A stretch of DNA of 64,000 bases from Streptomyces gossypii (GTDB taxonomy: Bacteria > Actinomycetota > Actinomycetes > Streptomycetales > Streptomycetaceae), in assembly GCF_025165795.1 (NCBI RefSeq), contig NZ_JAJAGO010000001.1, forward strand, positions 434,001-498,000, read 5' to 3'. This document shows positions 25,747-34,508 of the stretch, one piece after another. The notes beneath the pieces were generated by a model. It saw only the letters and a program-made list of their open reading frames with translations, searched no databases and was not told where the DNA came from. How positions within the stretch are numbered: the first letter of the stretch is position 1; each line of letters opens with the position of its first letter. The translations under genes and the position numbers were made by a program.

Positions 25747-26136
25747 ATGACCCACCCCGTCTTCGCGCGGCTGTACCCCCGCATGAGCAAGGCCATGGAA
25801 CAAGCAGGCATGGCCGAACACCGCCGCACCCTCCTCGCCGGACTCACCGGCGAGGTCATCGAGATCGGTGCGGGGGACGGCGCGAACTGCACCCACTACC
25901 CGGCCACCGTCACCCGCGTACTCGCCGTCGAACCCGAACCACACCTGAGGCGACTCGCAGAAGCCTCCGCGCAGCAGGCGCCCGTTCCGATCCATGTCGT
26001 CGATGGCGGTGCCGAGAAAATTGCCGTGCCCGGAGAGAGCTTCGACGCCGCGGTGTTCTCGTTCGTCCTGTGCACGGTCTCCTACTCCGACGCGGCCCTC
26101 GACGAAGCCCCACGCGTACTCAGACCAGGTGGCGCG
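25747..26136 (+). pseudogene. Class I SAM-dependent methyltransferase, truncated
   Basis: It begins MTHPVFARLYPRMSKAMEQ and carries the SAM-binding motif EVIEIGAGDGANCTHYP, the acidic VEPEP strand end and FDAAVFSFVLCTV. It stops abruptly after VLRPGG, where the sequence changes to an IS256 transposase tail in the same frame. About 130 of a usual 210 residues remain. UbiE-like small-molecule methyltransferase by pattern; its activity is doubtful. Confidence 0.65.
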
Positions 26137-26485
26137 AAGTGGCCCAAGGCCGTCAAGAACATCACCGATGACGTCGACGAGCTGCTGGCTTTCTACGACT
26201 TCCCCGCCGAACTGGATCCATCTGCGGACGACGAATCCCATCGAATCGACCTTCGCGATGGTGCGCTTGCGGACCAAGGTCACCAAGGGGGCAGGCAGCG
26301 CGGCCGCCGCTCTCGCGATGGTCTTCACACTCGTCGAGTCCGCCCAGGCACGCTGGCGATCCTTGAACGCACCCCACCTCGTTGCCCTCGTCCACGCCGG
26401 AGCCCGCTTCGAACGCGGCCACCTCGTCGAACGCGCCCCGAGGCTCACGCAGCCTGATCAACCTCCACCGACCAGCAGGAATTGA
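26134..26485 (+). pseudogene. IS256-family transposase, C-terminal remnant
   Basis: Reads AKWPKAVKNITDDVDELL, then AFYDFPAE in the methyltransferase frame. After a shift near 26213 it continues as WIHLRTTNPIESTFAMVRLR, TKVTKGAGS and VFTLVESAQARWRSLNAPHL in another frame, the standard end of IS256-type DDE transposases. Two bases appear to be missing at the shift. The N-terminal catalytic parts and both terminal inverted repeats are absent. Confidence 0.8.
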
Positions 26486-26532
26486 CAACTACTCTATGGA
26501 ACAGCGTCGGCTGCGCTATACACTGCTATGTC

Positions 26533-27513
26533 GTGCAGGAGACGCGCCTCGACACTGCTCGGATCCGAGCGGCCCGCCAGGTAATCGACCCGATTTTTCT
26601 CGACACTCCGCTGTACCGCTGCGAGGCGCTGGAGCCCGACCTCGGGTGCACGGTGAGCATCAAGCTCGAAACGGCGAACCCGGTCCGCAGCTTCAAGGCC
26701 CGCGGCACCGAGGTAGTCGCGAGCCTGCTCACGGAGAATGGCCCGCAAGCCGTGGTGTGCGCCAGCGCGGGCAACCTTGGCCAGGCCCTCGCCTGGTCCG
26801 GTCGTGACCGGGGGCTCGACGTCACCGTCGTGGCATCCCGCTTTGCGACTGCGGCCAAGCTTGATCGCATCCGCGCATTGGACGCCAGGCTGGAGCTGGT
26901 GGACGGCGACCATGAGATGGCTCGCGAGCGGGCGGCGGCCGTCGCGCGGTACGACGGCATCCGGCTGGTCGAAGACAGCCTGGACATCGAGACCTGCGAG
27001 GGCGCGGCGACCATCGGCCTGGAACTGGTGGACACCGCGCCGTCGTTCGACACCGTCCTGATCGCACTCGGCGGCGGGGCGCTGGCCACCGGCGTGGGTC
27101 ATGTGGTGAAGACCTGGGCACCCGAGGTCGAGGTGATCTGCGTCCAGCCGCTGGGCGCACCGGCGCTGACACACTCGTGGCGCCAACGGCGCGTCGTCAC
27201 CACCGACTCGACCAACACCATCGCTGACGGCGTCGCTGGCCGGCGTCCCATCCCAGCCGTCCTGGACGACCTCCTCCTGGTCGCTGACGACGCCGTCCTG
27301 GTCCAGGAGGCGTCGATCACTGCCGGTATGCGCATGCTCCTCGACCACGCTGGCCTCGTCGTCGAACCGTCGGCCGCGCTCGGTATCGCGGCGATCCTCG
27401 AAGACCGTGACCGCTTCGCTGGCCGACACATAGTCACCATCGTGTGCGGCAGCAACGTCGACGTAGACGCCTATCACCGCTGGGTCGGTGCGGCTCCCAT
27501 CCACAGGTCTTGA
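26533..27513 (+). CDS. PLP-dependent threonine/serine dehydratase-like enzyme
   Basis: Fold-type II pyridoxal-phosphate enzyme of about 326 residues. The Schiff-base lysine is in VRSFKARG (about residue 56), the substrate loop reads CASAGNLGQALAW, the phosphate-binding loop is ALGGGALATGVG, and the C-terminal SNVDVDAYHRWVG follows a VCGS turn. This matches serine/threonine dehydratase and related racemases, without a C-terminal ACT regulatory domain. The start is the GTG at 26533; a TTG at 26482 directly after the transposase stop would add 17 non-family residues. It is intact inside a decayed region, with no partner genes. Confidence 0.82.
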   Translation: MQETRLDTARIRAARQVIDPIFLDTPLYRCEALEPDLGCTVSIKLETANPVRSFKARGTEVVASLLTENGPQAVVCASAGNLGQALAWSGRDRGLDVTVVASRFATAAKLDRIRALDARLELVDGDHEMARERAAAVARYDGIRLVEDSLDIETCEGAATIGLELVDTAPSFDTVLIALGGGALATGVGHVVKTWAPEVEVICVQPLGAPALTHSWRQRRVVTTDSTNTIADGVAGRRPIPAVLDDLLLVADDAVLVQEASITAGMRMLLDHAGLVVEPSAALGIAAILEDRDRFAGRHIVTIVCGSNVDVDAYHRWVGAAPIHRS

Positions 27514-27523
27514 CAATTGCTCG

Positions 27524-27602
27524 CCTCCGCTCGCGCGGAGAGGACTTCCAGTCCACAATGACCGTCTCGCCGTCTATCGGGGCACCTCCGCGCGAGCGGA
27601 GG
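27524..27602. repeat. 17-bp perfect inverted repeat with inner hairpin
   Basis: CCTCCGCTCGCGCGGAG (27524-27540) and its exact reverse complement (27586-27602) enclose 45 bases. A small hairpin GGACT-TCC-AGTCC (27542-27554) lies inside. It starts 11 bases after the stop of the PLP enzyme, so it may be a terminator, a structured RNA or the ends of a tiny non-coding insertion. Confidence 0.75.
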
Positions 27603-27624
27603 TCCAAGGAAAGCGTCGCTCAGG

Positions 27625-27939
27625 TCAGGTCAGTGATCCCATAGCGTCCTTGTGCTCCTCTCGGCCTCCGTCCTTGCGGGCGTCGGGCAGCCCGCACTGA
27701 CGGAGGGCCCTCTCCCACACGCGGTTCCAAGCCCGGAGCGACTGTCCGGCCCACTCCCTCCACTCTGGAAGACACGGTGCGCACCAACCCGGATCCTGGC
27801 ACGTCGCCGCCCGGATCACCCGGGGCGGCCGCCGCATCCACCTTCGAATATCGGTGACCTGGCCCTGGCGGAATGAGCTCGCGGCCGCATTCCACCGATT
27901 GGCCGCACTGCCCCGCCCCGCCAGCTGGCTTCCCGTCAC
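27625..27939 (-). CDS. Possible small hypothetical protein
   Basis: 104-residue open frame. The C-terminal half is rich in tryptophan and cysteine (CQDPGWCAPCLPEWREW, SLRAWNRVWERALRQCGLPD), unlike random frames here. There is no clear ribosome site; internal ATG 27840 is an alternative start. Unknown family, and it may be a gene fragment. Confidence 0.3.
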   Translation of the reverse strand: MTGSQLAGRGSAANRWNAAASSFRQGQVTDIRRWMRRPPRVIRAATCQDPGWCAPCLPEWREWAGQSLRAWNRVWERALRQCGLPDARKDGGREEHKDAMGSLT

Positions 27940-28710
27940 CCGGTCACCTCGGCCTCAAGGACCTCGGAGAACGCGACCCCGCGTCGGGCCCTCACCATGT
28001 CCACCGGCCGACACGGCCTCAAACAACACCACTCAGCCGCCCAGCAGCCCCAACTGAAACGGCAAGGCTGATCAACACCAGCCACCAGGTGATCATGAAC
28101 GGACCGAGCTACCGGCCCGACGAGCGGCCGAGAGGAGGCTCCGAATAGGAGGACGACGAGAGCAGTTACCCGAAGTTTGCAGCATGCGTCGCGTGAGTAC
28201 GAGTCCACGAATTCTGAGGCCTTGCACGAATGATCATCGGGGGTACCCAGATCACGAAGATCCCGATCATAGTGGCGCCGACCAAGGCGGCGCCCGCCGC
28301 CCGTGCGCTCCCCGCCGCCCCCAGGTCGCCTACGACGGCAGCGCCGCCGCCGTCGGCTGGTGGACGGGCATCGTCCCGTGGATGACGGAAGGCATGACCA
28401 GCGCCGACAGCACATCCGAGGGCGTGTTCATGGGCCAGCCCCTGTGGCTGACCGGCCTCACCGCGGTTTCAGGGTCGGCCCGGGAGTGGTCAAGGGCCGG
28501 TTTCAGGGCCCTTCTCCATCAGCGCTATCACGATATTCATTAGTATGGTCATGATCGGCGGAGCCGTCCTTTTCCCGCCGCCTGTGGTGTGGGATGACTG
28601 GAACCAGGAACACGATCAAGAGAGCGTACAAGGCGTACAGGGCACCCAGCCAGTAATACGGGCCAGGCCAGTAATACGAGCACGAGAAGAGCATGGAAAG
28701 AGGGGGAACG
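27940..28710. other. Region without a complete gene; leader of the SPFH operon
   Basis: No full gene seen. A rightward stretch at about 28310-28470 reads VAYDGSAAAVGWWTGIVPWM and GVFMGQPLWLTGLTAV, which looks like a piece of a real but unidentified protein. Near the right end GCCAGTAATACG is repeated (28649-28660, 28667-28678), 33-62 bases before the first SPFH start, a possible operator or promoter part. Confidence 0.45.
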
Positions 28711-30420
28711 ATGGCACGAGTGAGGGCGCAGAGCCTACGGAGGGTGGCCTCAGCGGTGGCCTCCGGTGCCGATCCCCGGCAGGCGGCCGAGGAGGAAGTC
28801 CGCCAGCGCACGGGTCGGCCGGCCGGCCGACCGCAGAGCCGGGGACAGGCCGGCCAGGGGCGGAACGACGCCGACGAGGAGTCGTACACGCCGGAGGAAG
28901 AAGGCATGGACCCCGCCGACTTTCCGGCCGCGAGGGAACAGGGCGGCTCCATCGCCACGGTCATGGCGCAGAAGACCGTCTCTCTCGACGAGGCCGGCGA
29001 GGCGCTCAACCAGAGCGAGCAGCAGCGTGAAGGCGGCGAGCAGGTCCATGCGATCTGCCCGATGGTGCTCCCGAAGGGCCGTTCGTTCCTGAGCATGCTC
29101 CCGGTGTTGTCGCTGCTCGTCCTGGGCGCGGTGGGCACCGCGGTCGTGTCGACGGTGGACGACTCCCCGCTGACCAACCCGCTCTTCGGGCTGCACTACT
29201 GGGTCATCTCCCTGGTCGCGGTCGCCTTCGTGTGGTGGCGACAGGGGATGGTGATGGTCCCGGACGGCTGCCAGGCGCTGATCACGCGCTTCGGGAAGCT
29301 GGAGAAGGTCGTCGGCCCCGGCCGGGTGATCCTGATCAGCCCGTGGAAGCGGGTCTCGTACATCCTCAACACCACCCGCGAGTACCCGTTCAACGCGCCG
29401 GTGCGCGAGGCGCCGACCAAGGGTGGCGTGAAGGCCTCGATCGACCTGTTCATCCAGTTCCGGATCAGCGACGCGACCGAGTTCGTCTACACACTGGGTG
29501 CGGTACGCGGCTTCGAGGAAAAGCTGAGCAACGCGGTGAGCGAGACGATCCGCAGCCTCATCTACGAGCAGGAGGCCGCCGGGATCTACGACATGGTCGG
29601 CGAGGACACCAGTCGGCTCCTTGAGCAGCTGAACCAGCAGTTCCGGCCCGCGGTCGAGCTGACCAACGCCAACATCACGCATGCGGAGCCGTCCGACCGC
29701 AACTACCGGATGGACCTGGCCGCCCCGGAGATGGTGCGGATGGCGAAGGAGGCGTACACCCACGAGTACGCGCTGATGCTCCGCAAGGAGCAGGACGAGG
29801 GCGACCTGAGCAAGGAGCTGGCGACCAGCCACGAGACGCTCTCCGCGATCCACGCCGACATCGCGCAGTACCAGGCCCAGATGGACACCGCCGTGGAGCG
29901 TGAGACCAACCGCGCCCAGGCCCTTGCCCGCCAGCGCTACGTACAGGCCGAGTCCGAGGCGAAGGCCAACGCGGCGCTGCTGGAGGCACAGGCCCTCGAC
30001 ATCCGCGCGGTCACCGCGGCCGAGGCTCCCGAGATCCTCGAGTACCGCTACCAGCAGCAGATCCTCGACACCCTTGAGCAGGTCGCGGACCATCTGCCGC
30101 GCCTCGTCCGCATCGGCGGCTCGGCGGACGGCGACGGCGCCGGGGTCGACTTCCTGCAGCTGGCCCGGGAGATGGTCGGCGAACGCGGCGAGGAGCTGTT
30201 CAGCGAGGCGGACATGGCCGCCATGCGCGGGCAGCTCGCCGCGATCGGCGACCGTATCGCCGGGCGTGAGGAAGAGATCGTGGTGCTGCTCCAGGCCGAG
30301 CGGCCCACCGTGCCGGCGGCCGAGAGCGGAGCACCGACGGGCACTTCGACCGGCCAAGAGACCGCCGAGCAGGCGAAGGCGTCCGAGATTCCCGACTTCT
30401 CCGAGGAGGGCGGTCAGTGA
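28711..30420 (+). CDS. SPFH/band 7 membrane protein 1
   Basis: About 569 residues from the ATG at 28711, preceded by GAGGGGGA. A disordered, charged N-terminus (1-115) is followed by two membrane helices (about 125-147 and 162-178), an SPFH/PHB domain (about 184-340; GCQALITRFGKLEKVV, then GRVILISPWKRV), a long coiled coil (about 340-450, with AERE-type Glu/Arg/Gln repeats such as NRAQALARQRYVQAESEAKA) and an acidic tail. SPFH proteins (stomatin, HflK/C, flotillin) form ring-like assemblies on membranes. Its stop overlaps the start of the second SPFH gene (GTGA), implying a matched heteromeric pair. Confidence 0.83.
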   Translation: MARVRAQSLRRVASAVASGADPRQAAEEEVRQRTGRPAGRPQSRGQAGQGRNDADEESYTPEEEGMDPADFPAAREQGGSIATVMAQKTVSLDEAGEALNQSEQQREGGEQVHAICPMVLPKGRSFLSMLPVLSLLVLGAVGTAVVSTVDDSPLTNPLFGLHYWVISLVAVAFVWWRQGMVMVPDGCQALITRFGKLEKVVGPGRVILISPWKRVSYILNTTREYPFNAPVREAPTKGGVKASIDLFIQFRISDATEFVYTLGAVRGFEEKLSNAVSETIRSLIYEQEAAGIYDMVGEDTSRLLEQLNQQFRPAVELTNANITHAEPSDRNYRMDLAAPEMVRMAKEAYTHEYALMLRKEQDEGDLSKELATSHETLSAIHADIAQYQAQMDTAVERETNRAQALARQRYVQAESEAKANAALLEAQALDIRAVTAAEAPEILEYRYQQQILDTLEQVADHLPRLVRIGGSADGDGAGVDFLQLAREMVGERGEELFSEADMAAMRGQLAAIGDRIAGREEEIVVLLQAERPTVPAAESGAPTGTSTGQETAEQAKASEIPDFSEEGGQ

Positions 30421-31742
30421 GTACCGCACGTATGAACCGCAGGTCGGTCATCTCCGAGGCGGTCGCGCCCTGGAGCGACATCGCCCAGCTGCTGCGCGGC
30501 GGCGAGGCCGGCACGCTGATCCCGGTCATCATCCCCCGCCACCGGCGCAGGCTTTGGTGGATGCTGCCCCTGTGGCTCGGCCTGTTCGCGCTGCTCATGG
30601 GCATGATGCTGTCGCTGCGCGAGGCGGACTCCGACGGCGCGGCGGACCTCGCCTACGGCACACTCGCCGGGCTCGCCTACGCGGCCGGCGGCCTGCTCCT
30701 GATCATCGGCGCACTGTGGTGGTGGCGCTCCTCGATCGTCGAGATCGAGCAGGGCACCAACGGTGTCCTGACCCGCTACGGCGCGGTCACCCGCACCCTG
30801 GACGCCGGCCGCCACTACCTCTGGCACCCCTGGTCGAAGGTGGACTTCGTGGTCGACACGGCCACCGAGATCCCGTACTCCGCCCCCGTGATGGCCTGCC
30901 CCACGCAGGAGAACGTCCCGCTGCGGTCGATCGAGTTCTTCCTGAAGTTCCGCATCACGGACGCGGTCCGGTTCGTTCGCACGATCGGCGCGGGCAACTT
31001 CGACCTGGTCCTGTCCAGCGCCGTCCAGGACGCCATCCGCCAGCGCGCCCGCCAGATGCGCACCGAGCGGGCGTACGACCTGCGCGGCTCGGACGTGGCC
31101 GACATGCAGGAGCTGCTCAACCGGCAGCTGGAGCGCTACGGCGTGCGCATCACCGGCTCCAACATCCCGGACGTCCAGCTGCCGACGCAGTATCAGCAGC
31201 ACCTGGCGACCAGGGAGCGGGTCGCCAAGGAGCGCACGGCGTACGAGCAGGAGTGGGGGCTGACCCGCAAGCGCCGTATCGACAGCCTCGGCATGGACAT
31301 CGAGCGGGCCAAGAAGGTGCGCGACGCGCGCATCGTCGAGGTGAAGGCCGCGCTCAACAACGCCCGCGAACAGGTTGCCCAGCTGCTGGAGGAGCAGGAG
31401 ACCAACGCCCAACGGGTCCGTTTCGAGATCGAGACCCGCGGTCGCAGCGGCCTGATCTCCGCCGAGAACGAGGCCCGCGCCCAGCGCGCCCTGGCCAAGG
31501 CCTACCGCGACAACCGCGCGGTGCTTCAGTACGAGCTGGCCCGCCGCCGCCTCGAAGTGGGCGCGGAGCTGGCGTCGAAGGCACCGCAGCCGGTGGTCGT
31601 ACGCACCGACGGCGGCAGCGGTGACACCTCGGCGCTCTCTACACTGCTCGCCGCGCAGCTGCTGCCGCGGATGACGGCGCTGCCCGCGGCTCCGACGCAG
31701 TACTTCGAGGACGGGCAGCCGGACGGGGACGACGACGCCTGA
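30417..31742 (+). CDS. SPFH/band 7 membrane protein 2
   Basis: 441 residues starting at the GTG that overlaps the previous stop. Two membrane helices (about 46-65 and 80-103) precede an SPFH domain (VEIEQGTNGVLTRYGAVTRT, GRHYLWHPWSKVDFVV) and a long coiled coil (about 260-390, ERAKKVRDARIVEVKAALNN). The tail is acidic (DGDDDA). The layout parallels HflK-HflC and other paired SPFH systems, but no protease gene is adjacent. A hairpin with expanded 7-bp repeats follows. Confidence 0.83.
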   Translation: MSTARMNRRSVISEAVAPWSDIAQLLRGGEAGTLIPVIIPRHRRRLWWMLPLWLGLFALLMGMMLSLREADSDGAADLAYGTLAGLAYAAGGLLLIIGALWWWRSSIVEIEQGTNGVLTRYGAVTRTLDAGRHYLWHPWSKVDFVVDTATEIPYSAPVMACPTQENVPLRSIEFFLKFRITDAVRFVRTIGAGNFDLVLSSAVQDAIRQRARQMRTERAYDLRGSDVADMQELLNRQLERYGVRITGSNIPDVQLPTQYQQHLATRERVAKERTAYEQEWGLTRKRRIDSLGMDIERAKKVRDARIVEVKAALNNAREQVAQLLEEQETNAQRVRFEIETRGRSGLISAENEARAQRALAKAYRDNRAVLQYELARRRLEVGAELASKAPQPVVVRTDGGSGDTSALSTLLAAQLLPRMTALPAAPTQYFEDGQPDGDDDA

Positions 31743-31770
31743 CGCAAGCGTCACCCGCCACGCTCACCCC

Positions 31771-31827
31771 GGCGGCTCCCGGCTCCAAGCTCTCCTCGGA
31801 GCCGGGAGCCGGGAGCCGGGAGCCGCC
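31771..31827 (+). terminator. Terminator with four tandem GGAGCCG units
   Basis: The left arm 31771-31786 pairs perfectly over 16 bases with 31812-31827, or over 13 bases with the copy nearer the loop. The right side is built from about four GGAGCCG repeats (31798-31825), so alternative stems are possible. It lies 28 bases after the second SPFH stop. Confidence 0.75.
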
Positions 31828-31895
31828 GTTGCCGTTCTCTCGGGCTCGCCCCTGGACGGAGCATCCCCGGACGATCCCACTCAGTAAGCTTTCGG

Positions 31896-32062
31896 TCACA
31901 CTCGGTCAGGGCACGTCGCCAACATGGTGCGGGAGTGCTCGACCTGCACCGGCGCGAAGGCGCTCGCCAGCCAGGTGTCCAGCGGGTCGACGAGGTCGGC
32001 CTCGCGGACGTAGACGTTCAGCGGATGCTGGATGCTGTTGGCAAGGGCGTATTCGTTCGGGA
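31896..32062 (-). pseudogene. Serine recombinase fragment (post-Zn-ribbon segment)
   Basis: Reads RFPNEYALANSIQHPLNVYV, then READLVDPLDTWLASAFAP, equivalent to the EYALANKIWHPRNVY region of the remnant at 18.8-19.6 kb. Nothing of the catalytic domain or the zinc ribbon is attached. Confidence 0.7.
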
Positions 32063-32159
32063 AACGGCCGGCCGTGCCGTGCTCGATCGCGGTGAACGTG
32101 ATCAGCGTCGGCGCCGCCATGGTGACGGCGGAGAATCCGGCGGCGTACACCCCCTGGTA

Positions 32160-32360
32160 GACGCCCTGGGCACGGGCGTCGGCACGGTGCTGCACCGCGC
32201 CGCCTATGTGGCGCTCGGCCTGGACTGGGGCTACCGCGCCATCGACTGCACCCCCGACCGGCTCGCCTCCTTCCTCGCCTCCCTCGACGACGGCCGGGCG
32301 TGGCTGTCGCTGACCCCTACGGCGTCTCCGGCGGATCAAGGACGGACCGGGAGGAGGTGA
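32160..32360 (+). pseudogene. Shikimate dehydrogenase-like N-terminal fragment
   Basis: About 65 residues (HRAAYVALGLDWGYRAIDCT, PDRLASFLASLDDGRAWLSL) that resemble the substrate-binding N-terminal domain of AroE-type shikimate dehydrogenases. The NADP-binding domain is missing and the frame ends at a TGA. It is a short remnant, identified from pattern memory only. Confidence 0.45.
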
Positions 32361-32496
32361 GCCGGGAAAGAGCCGTCGGCCGGGATGAAGCCGCTCGTCG
32401 CCAGGATCCCTCCCATGTCGGCGAACTCCTGGCAGGTCGCGTACGTCCCGCCCTCGAGCGGCCATTCGGCGCGGACGGTTGGGCGGGTCAAGGCTG

Positions 32497-34185
32497 TCAG
32501 TTCTGGTGCGTCTTCTCGGCGGCCATGGGTAGTTCCAGGCGGGGCCCGTGGAAGCGTTCGCGCAGGAGCCGGTCGTGCGTCACCACGACCAGCGTGCCGG
32601 TGTAGCGGGCCAGGGCTGCCTCGATCTCTTCCACCAAGGCGGGGGACAAGTGGTTCGTCGGCTCGTCGAGCAGTAGCAGATCGAGTGGGCCGGCCGTCAC
32701 GAGCCGGGCCAGTTCGAGCTTGCGGCGCTGCCCGACGGACAGGTTCCGTACGGGAACAGCGAGGTCGGCGGCGCGGAACAGGCCGAGCGCAAGGAGTGCG
32801 TCGGCGTGCTCGTCGGGCTGCCCCGCCCTGTCCGCTGCGAATGCCGCGAGCAGCGTTCGGGCATCGAAGGCGTCGTCGGGCGCGCTTTGCTGACGTAGGA
32901 ATCCAACCCGGCGCGGTCGGCGCACGATACCGGCGTCAGGCGTCAGCTCCCCTGCCAGCAGCTGGAGAAGGGTGCTTTTGCCGACACCGTTGGCGCCGGT
33001 GACGAGGAGTCGGTCACCAGGGGCGAGTTTCAGGGACGGAACGTACAACTGCCCTTTGACCAGGACGCCTTCCAGGTGCGCTGCTGTTGATGTTTCCTCG
33101 GCGGTCGGCGTGCCTTCGACGCGGCCTGTGAACCGCAGTGGCTGCGGAGGTGGCGGCACGGGGTGCTCCGTGAGCCGTTGCAACCGCTCGCGTGCGTTCC
33201 GGATGCGGCTTTGTGCACCGTGTGCCCGCGAGCGCGCTCGAAAAGCGCCGGCGCCGCTGAACGCCCACGGCCCCTTGCGGGGGATCTCGGCCAGCAGCCC
33301 GATACCGGAGTCGGCAAGGTGTTCCTGCCGGGCGACCTCATTGCACCACTGCTCGTGTTCCCACACCCACCGGGCCCGGGCCGCCGCCTTGGCGGCGAGA
33401 AAACCTGCGTATCCATTGCCGTAGCGCCGTACCGTGCGCTGATCGTGGTCCACTTCCAGGATGGTGTCGGTGACGCGTTCCAGGAACGCCCGATCGTGCG
33501 TGGCCACGATGACCGTGCCCCGATGACGGCGCAGATGTCCTTCGAGCCAGGCCACGGCCTCGTCGTCCAGATCGTTGGTCGGCTCGTCGAGCAGCAGCAG
33601 TTCGGGGGCCAAGGCCAGGGTCGCGGCGAGCGCGAGCCGGGAGCGCTGCCCTCCGGAGAGGGTGCTCAGCACACGCTCCCGGTCCAGCGGCACGTGCTCG
33701 CCGAGCCGGCGCAGGCTCACCTCGACCCGGCGATCCGATCCGTGCCCGCCCCGCGCATCGAACTCGGCCACCAGTGCGGCGTAGCGCTCGAACTCAGCAG
33801 TGCCAGCCGTGCCCAGTGTGGCCTCGGCGACACGAATACGGTGCTCCAGGGCGCGCAGTTCGCCCAGTACGTGATCCACGGCATCGCCCACGCGCGCCGA
33901 ACGGGGCAGATCGAGAGTCTGGCGAAGGTGGCCGATCCCACCCGGTGCTATGACGGTCAGGCTGCCGTTGTCGACAGGCTCCTGTCCTGCTAGCAGCCGC
34001 AGGAGCGTGGACTTCCCGGAGCCGTTGTCCCCGACGATCCCGACCTTTTCGCCCGGCCGGACAGTGAGAGACACGCGGTCCAGCACCATGCGGTCGCCGT
34101 AGTGCTTGGTCACCTCGGCAAGAGCGATCTGAGACGTCGTGAGAGGAGAAGCAGTGACGGTGGTGTCGACGGAAGCACGGTGCAA
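32497..34185 (-). CDS. ABC-F family ATPase (ribosome protection type)
   Basis: About 562 residues with two ABC domains and no membrane helices. First domain: Walker A GDNGSGKS, signature LSGGQRSRL, Walker B LLLLDEPTNDLD. Second domain: Walker A GANGVGKS, signature LSVGQRRKL, Walker B LLLLDEPTNHLS. The inter-domain linker (about residues 235-330) is arginine-rich, as in antibiotic-resistance ABC-F proteins of producers (TlrC, CarA, SrmB type). These proteins bind the ribosomal E site and dislodge drugs. The best start is the TTG at 34185 with AAAGGA six bases upstream; the frame is open to 34311. No biosynthetic cluster is beside it, and recombinase pieces flank it. Confidence 0.85.
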   Translation of the reverse strand: MHRASVDTTVTASPLTTSQIALAEVTKHYGDRMVLDRVSLTVRPGEKVGIVGDNGSGKSTLLRLLAGQEPVDNGSLTVIAPGGIGHLRQTLDLPRSARVGDAVDHVLGELRALEHRIRVAEATLGTAGTAEFERYAALVAEFDARGGHGSDRRVEVSLRRLGEHVPLDRERVLSTLSGGQRSRLALAATLALAPELLLLDEPTNDLDDEAVAWLEGHLRRHRGTVIVATHDRAFLERVTDTILEVDHDQRTVRRYGNGYAGFLAAKAAARARWVWEHEQWCNEVARQEHLADSGIGLLAEIPRKGPWAFSGAGAFRARSRAHGAQSRIRNARERLQRLTEHPVPPPPQPLRFTGRVEGTPTAEETSTAAHLEGVLVKGQLYVPSLKLAPGDRLLVTGANGVGKSTLLQLLAGELTPDAGIVRRPRRVGFLRQQSAPDDAFDARTLLAAFAADRAGQPDEHADALLALGLFRAADLAVPVRNLSVGQRRKLELARLVTAGPLDLLLLDEPTNHLSPALVEEIEAALARYTGTLVVVTHDRLLRERFHGPRLELPMAAEKTHQN

Positions 34186-34508
34186 GAGCAGTCCTTTGCT
34201 GGGCGAACAGGATCGCGCGGCAAGCAGAAGGAGCACCAACTGCCAGCCGACGAACAAGAAGTTAGACGATACGGTCCGTCTCGTCAACCTGAACACCACC
34301 CGCAAGGTCACCGCCGAACGTCTCCCGGCCGAGACGGGCGGAACCGCAGATGTCCACCGCCTGCCAGCAGATCGTGCACGCCTTCAACCAGCATCCCGAC
34401 CAGGCGTTCCGGTCCGCGAACTGCACGAACCACCCGGCCCGCCCACCGATGACCCGGCCGTGAACGTCACCCGCAGCCGCCTCGGACGCCTCACTCGCCA
34501 AGGCTTCC
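34186..34508. other. Upstream region of the ABC-F gene, no gene seen
   Basis: 323 bases. Small open frames on both strands are not convincing. ABC-F resistance genes are often preceded by a leader-peptide attenuator. I see no clear leader peptide plus terminator here, but the gene's promoter must lie in this stretch. Confidence 0.45.

Noticed and set aside
27509..27514. TTGACA as a promoter -35 after the PLP gene
   Set aside because: No -10 element at a suitable distance and no gene follows within reach on that strand.
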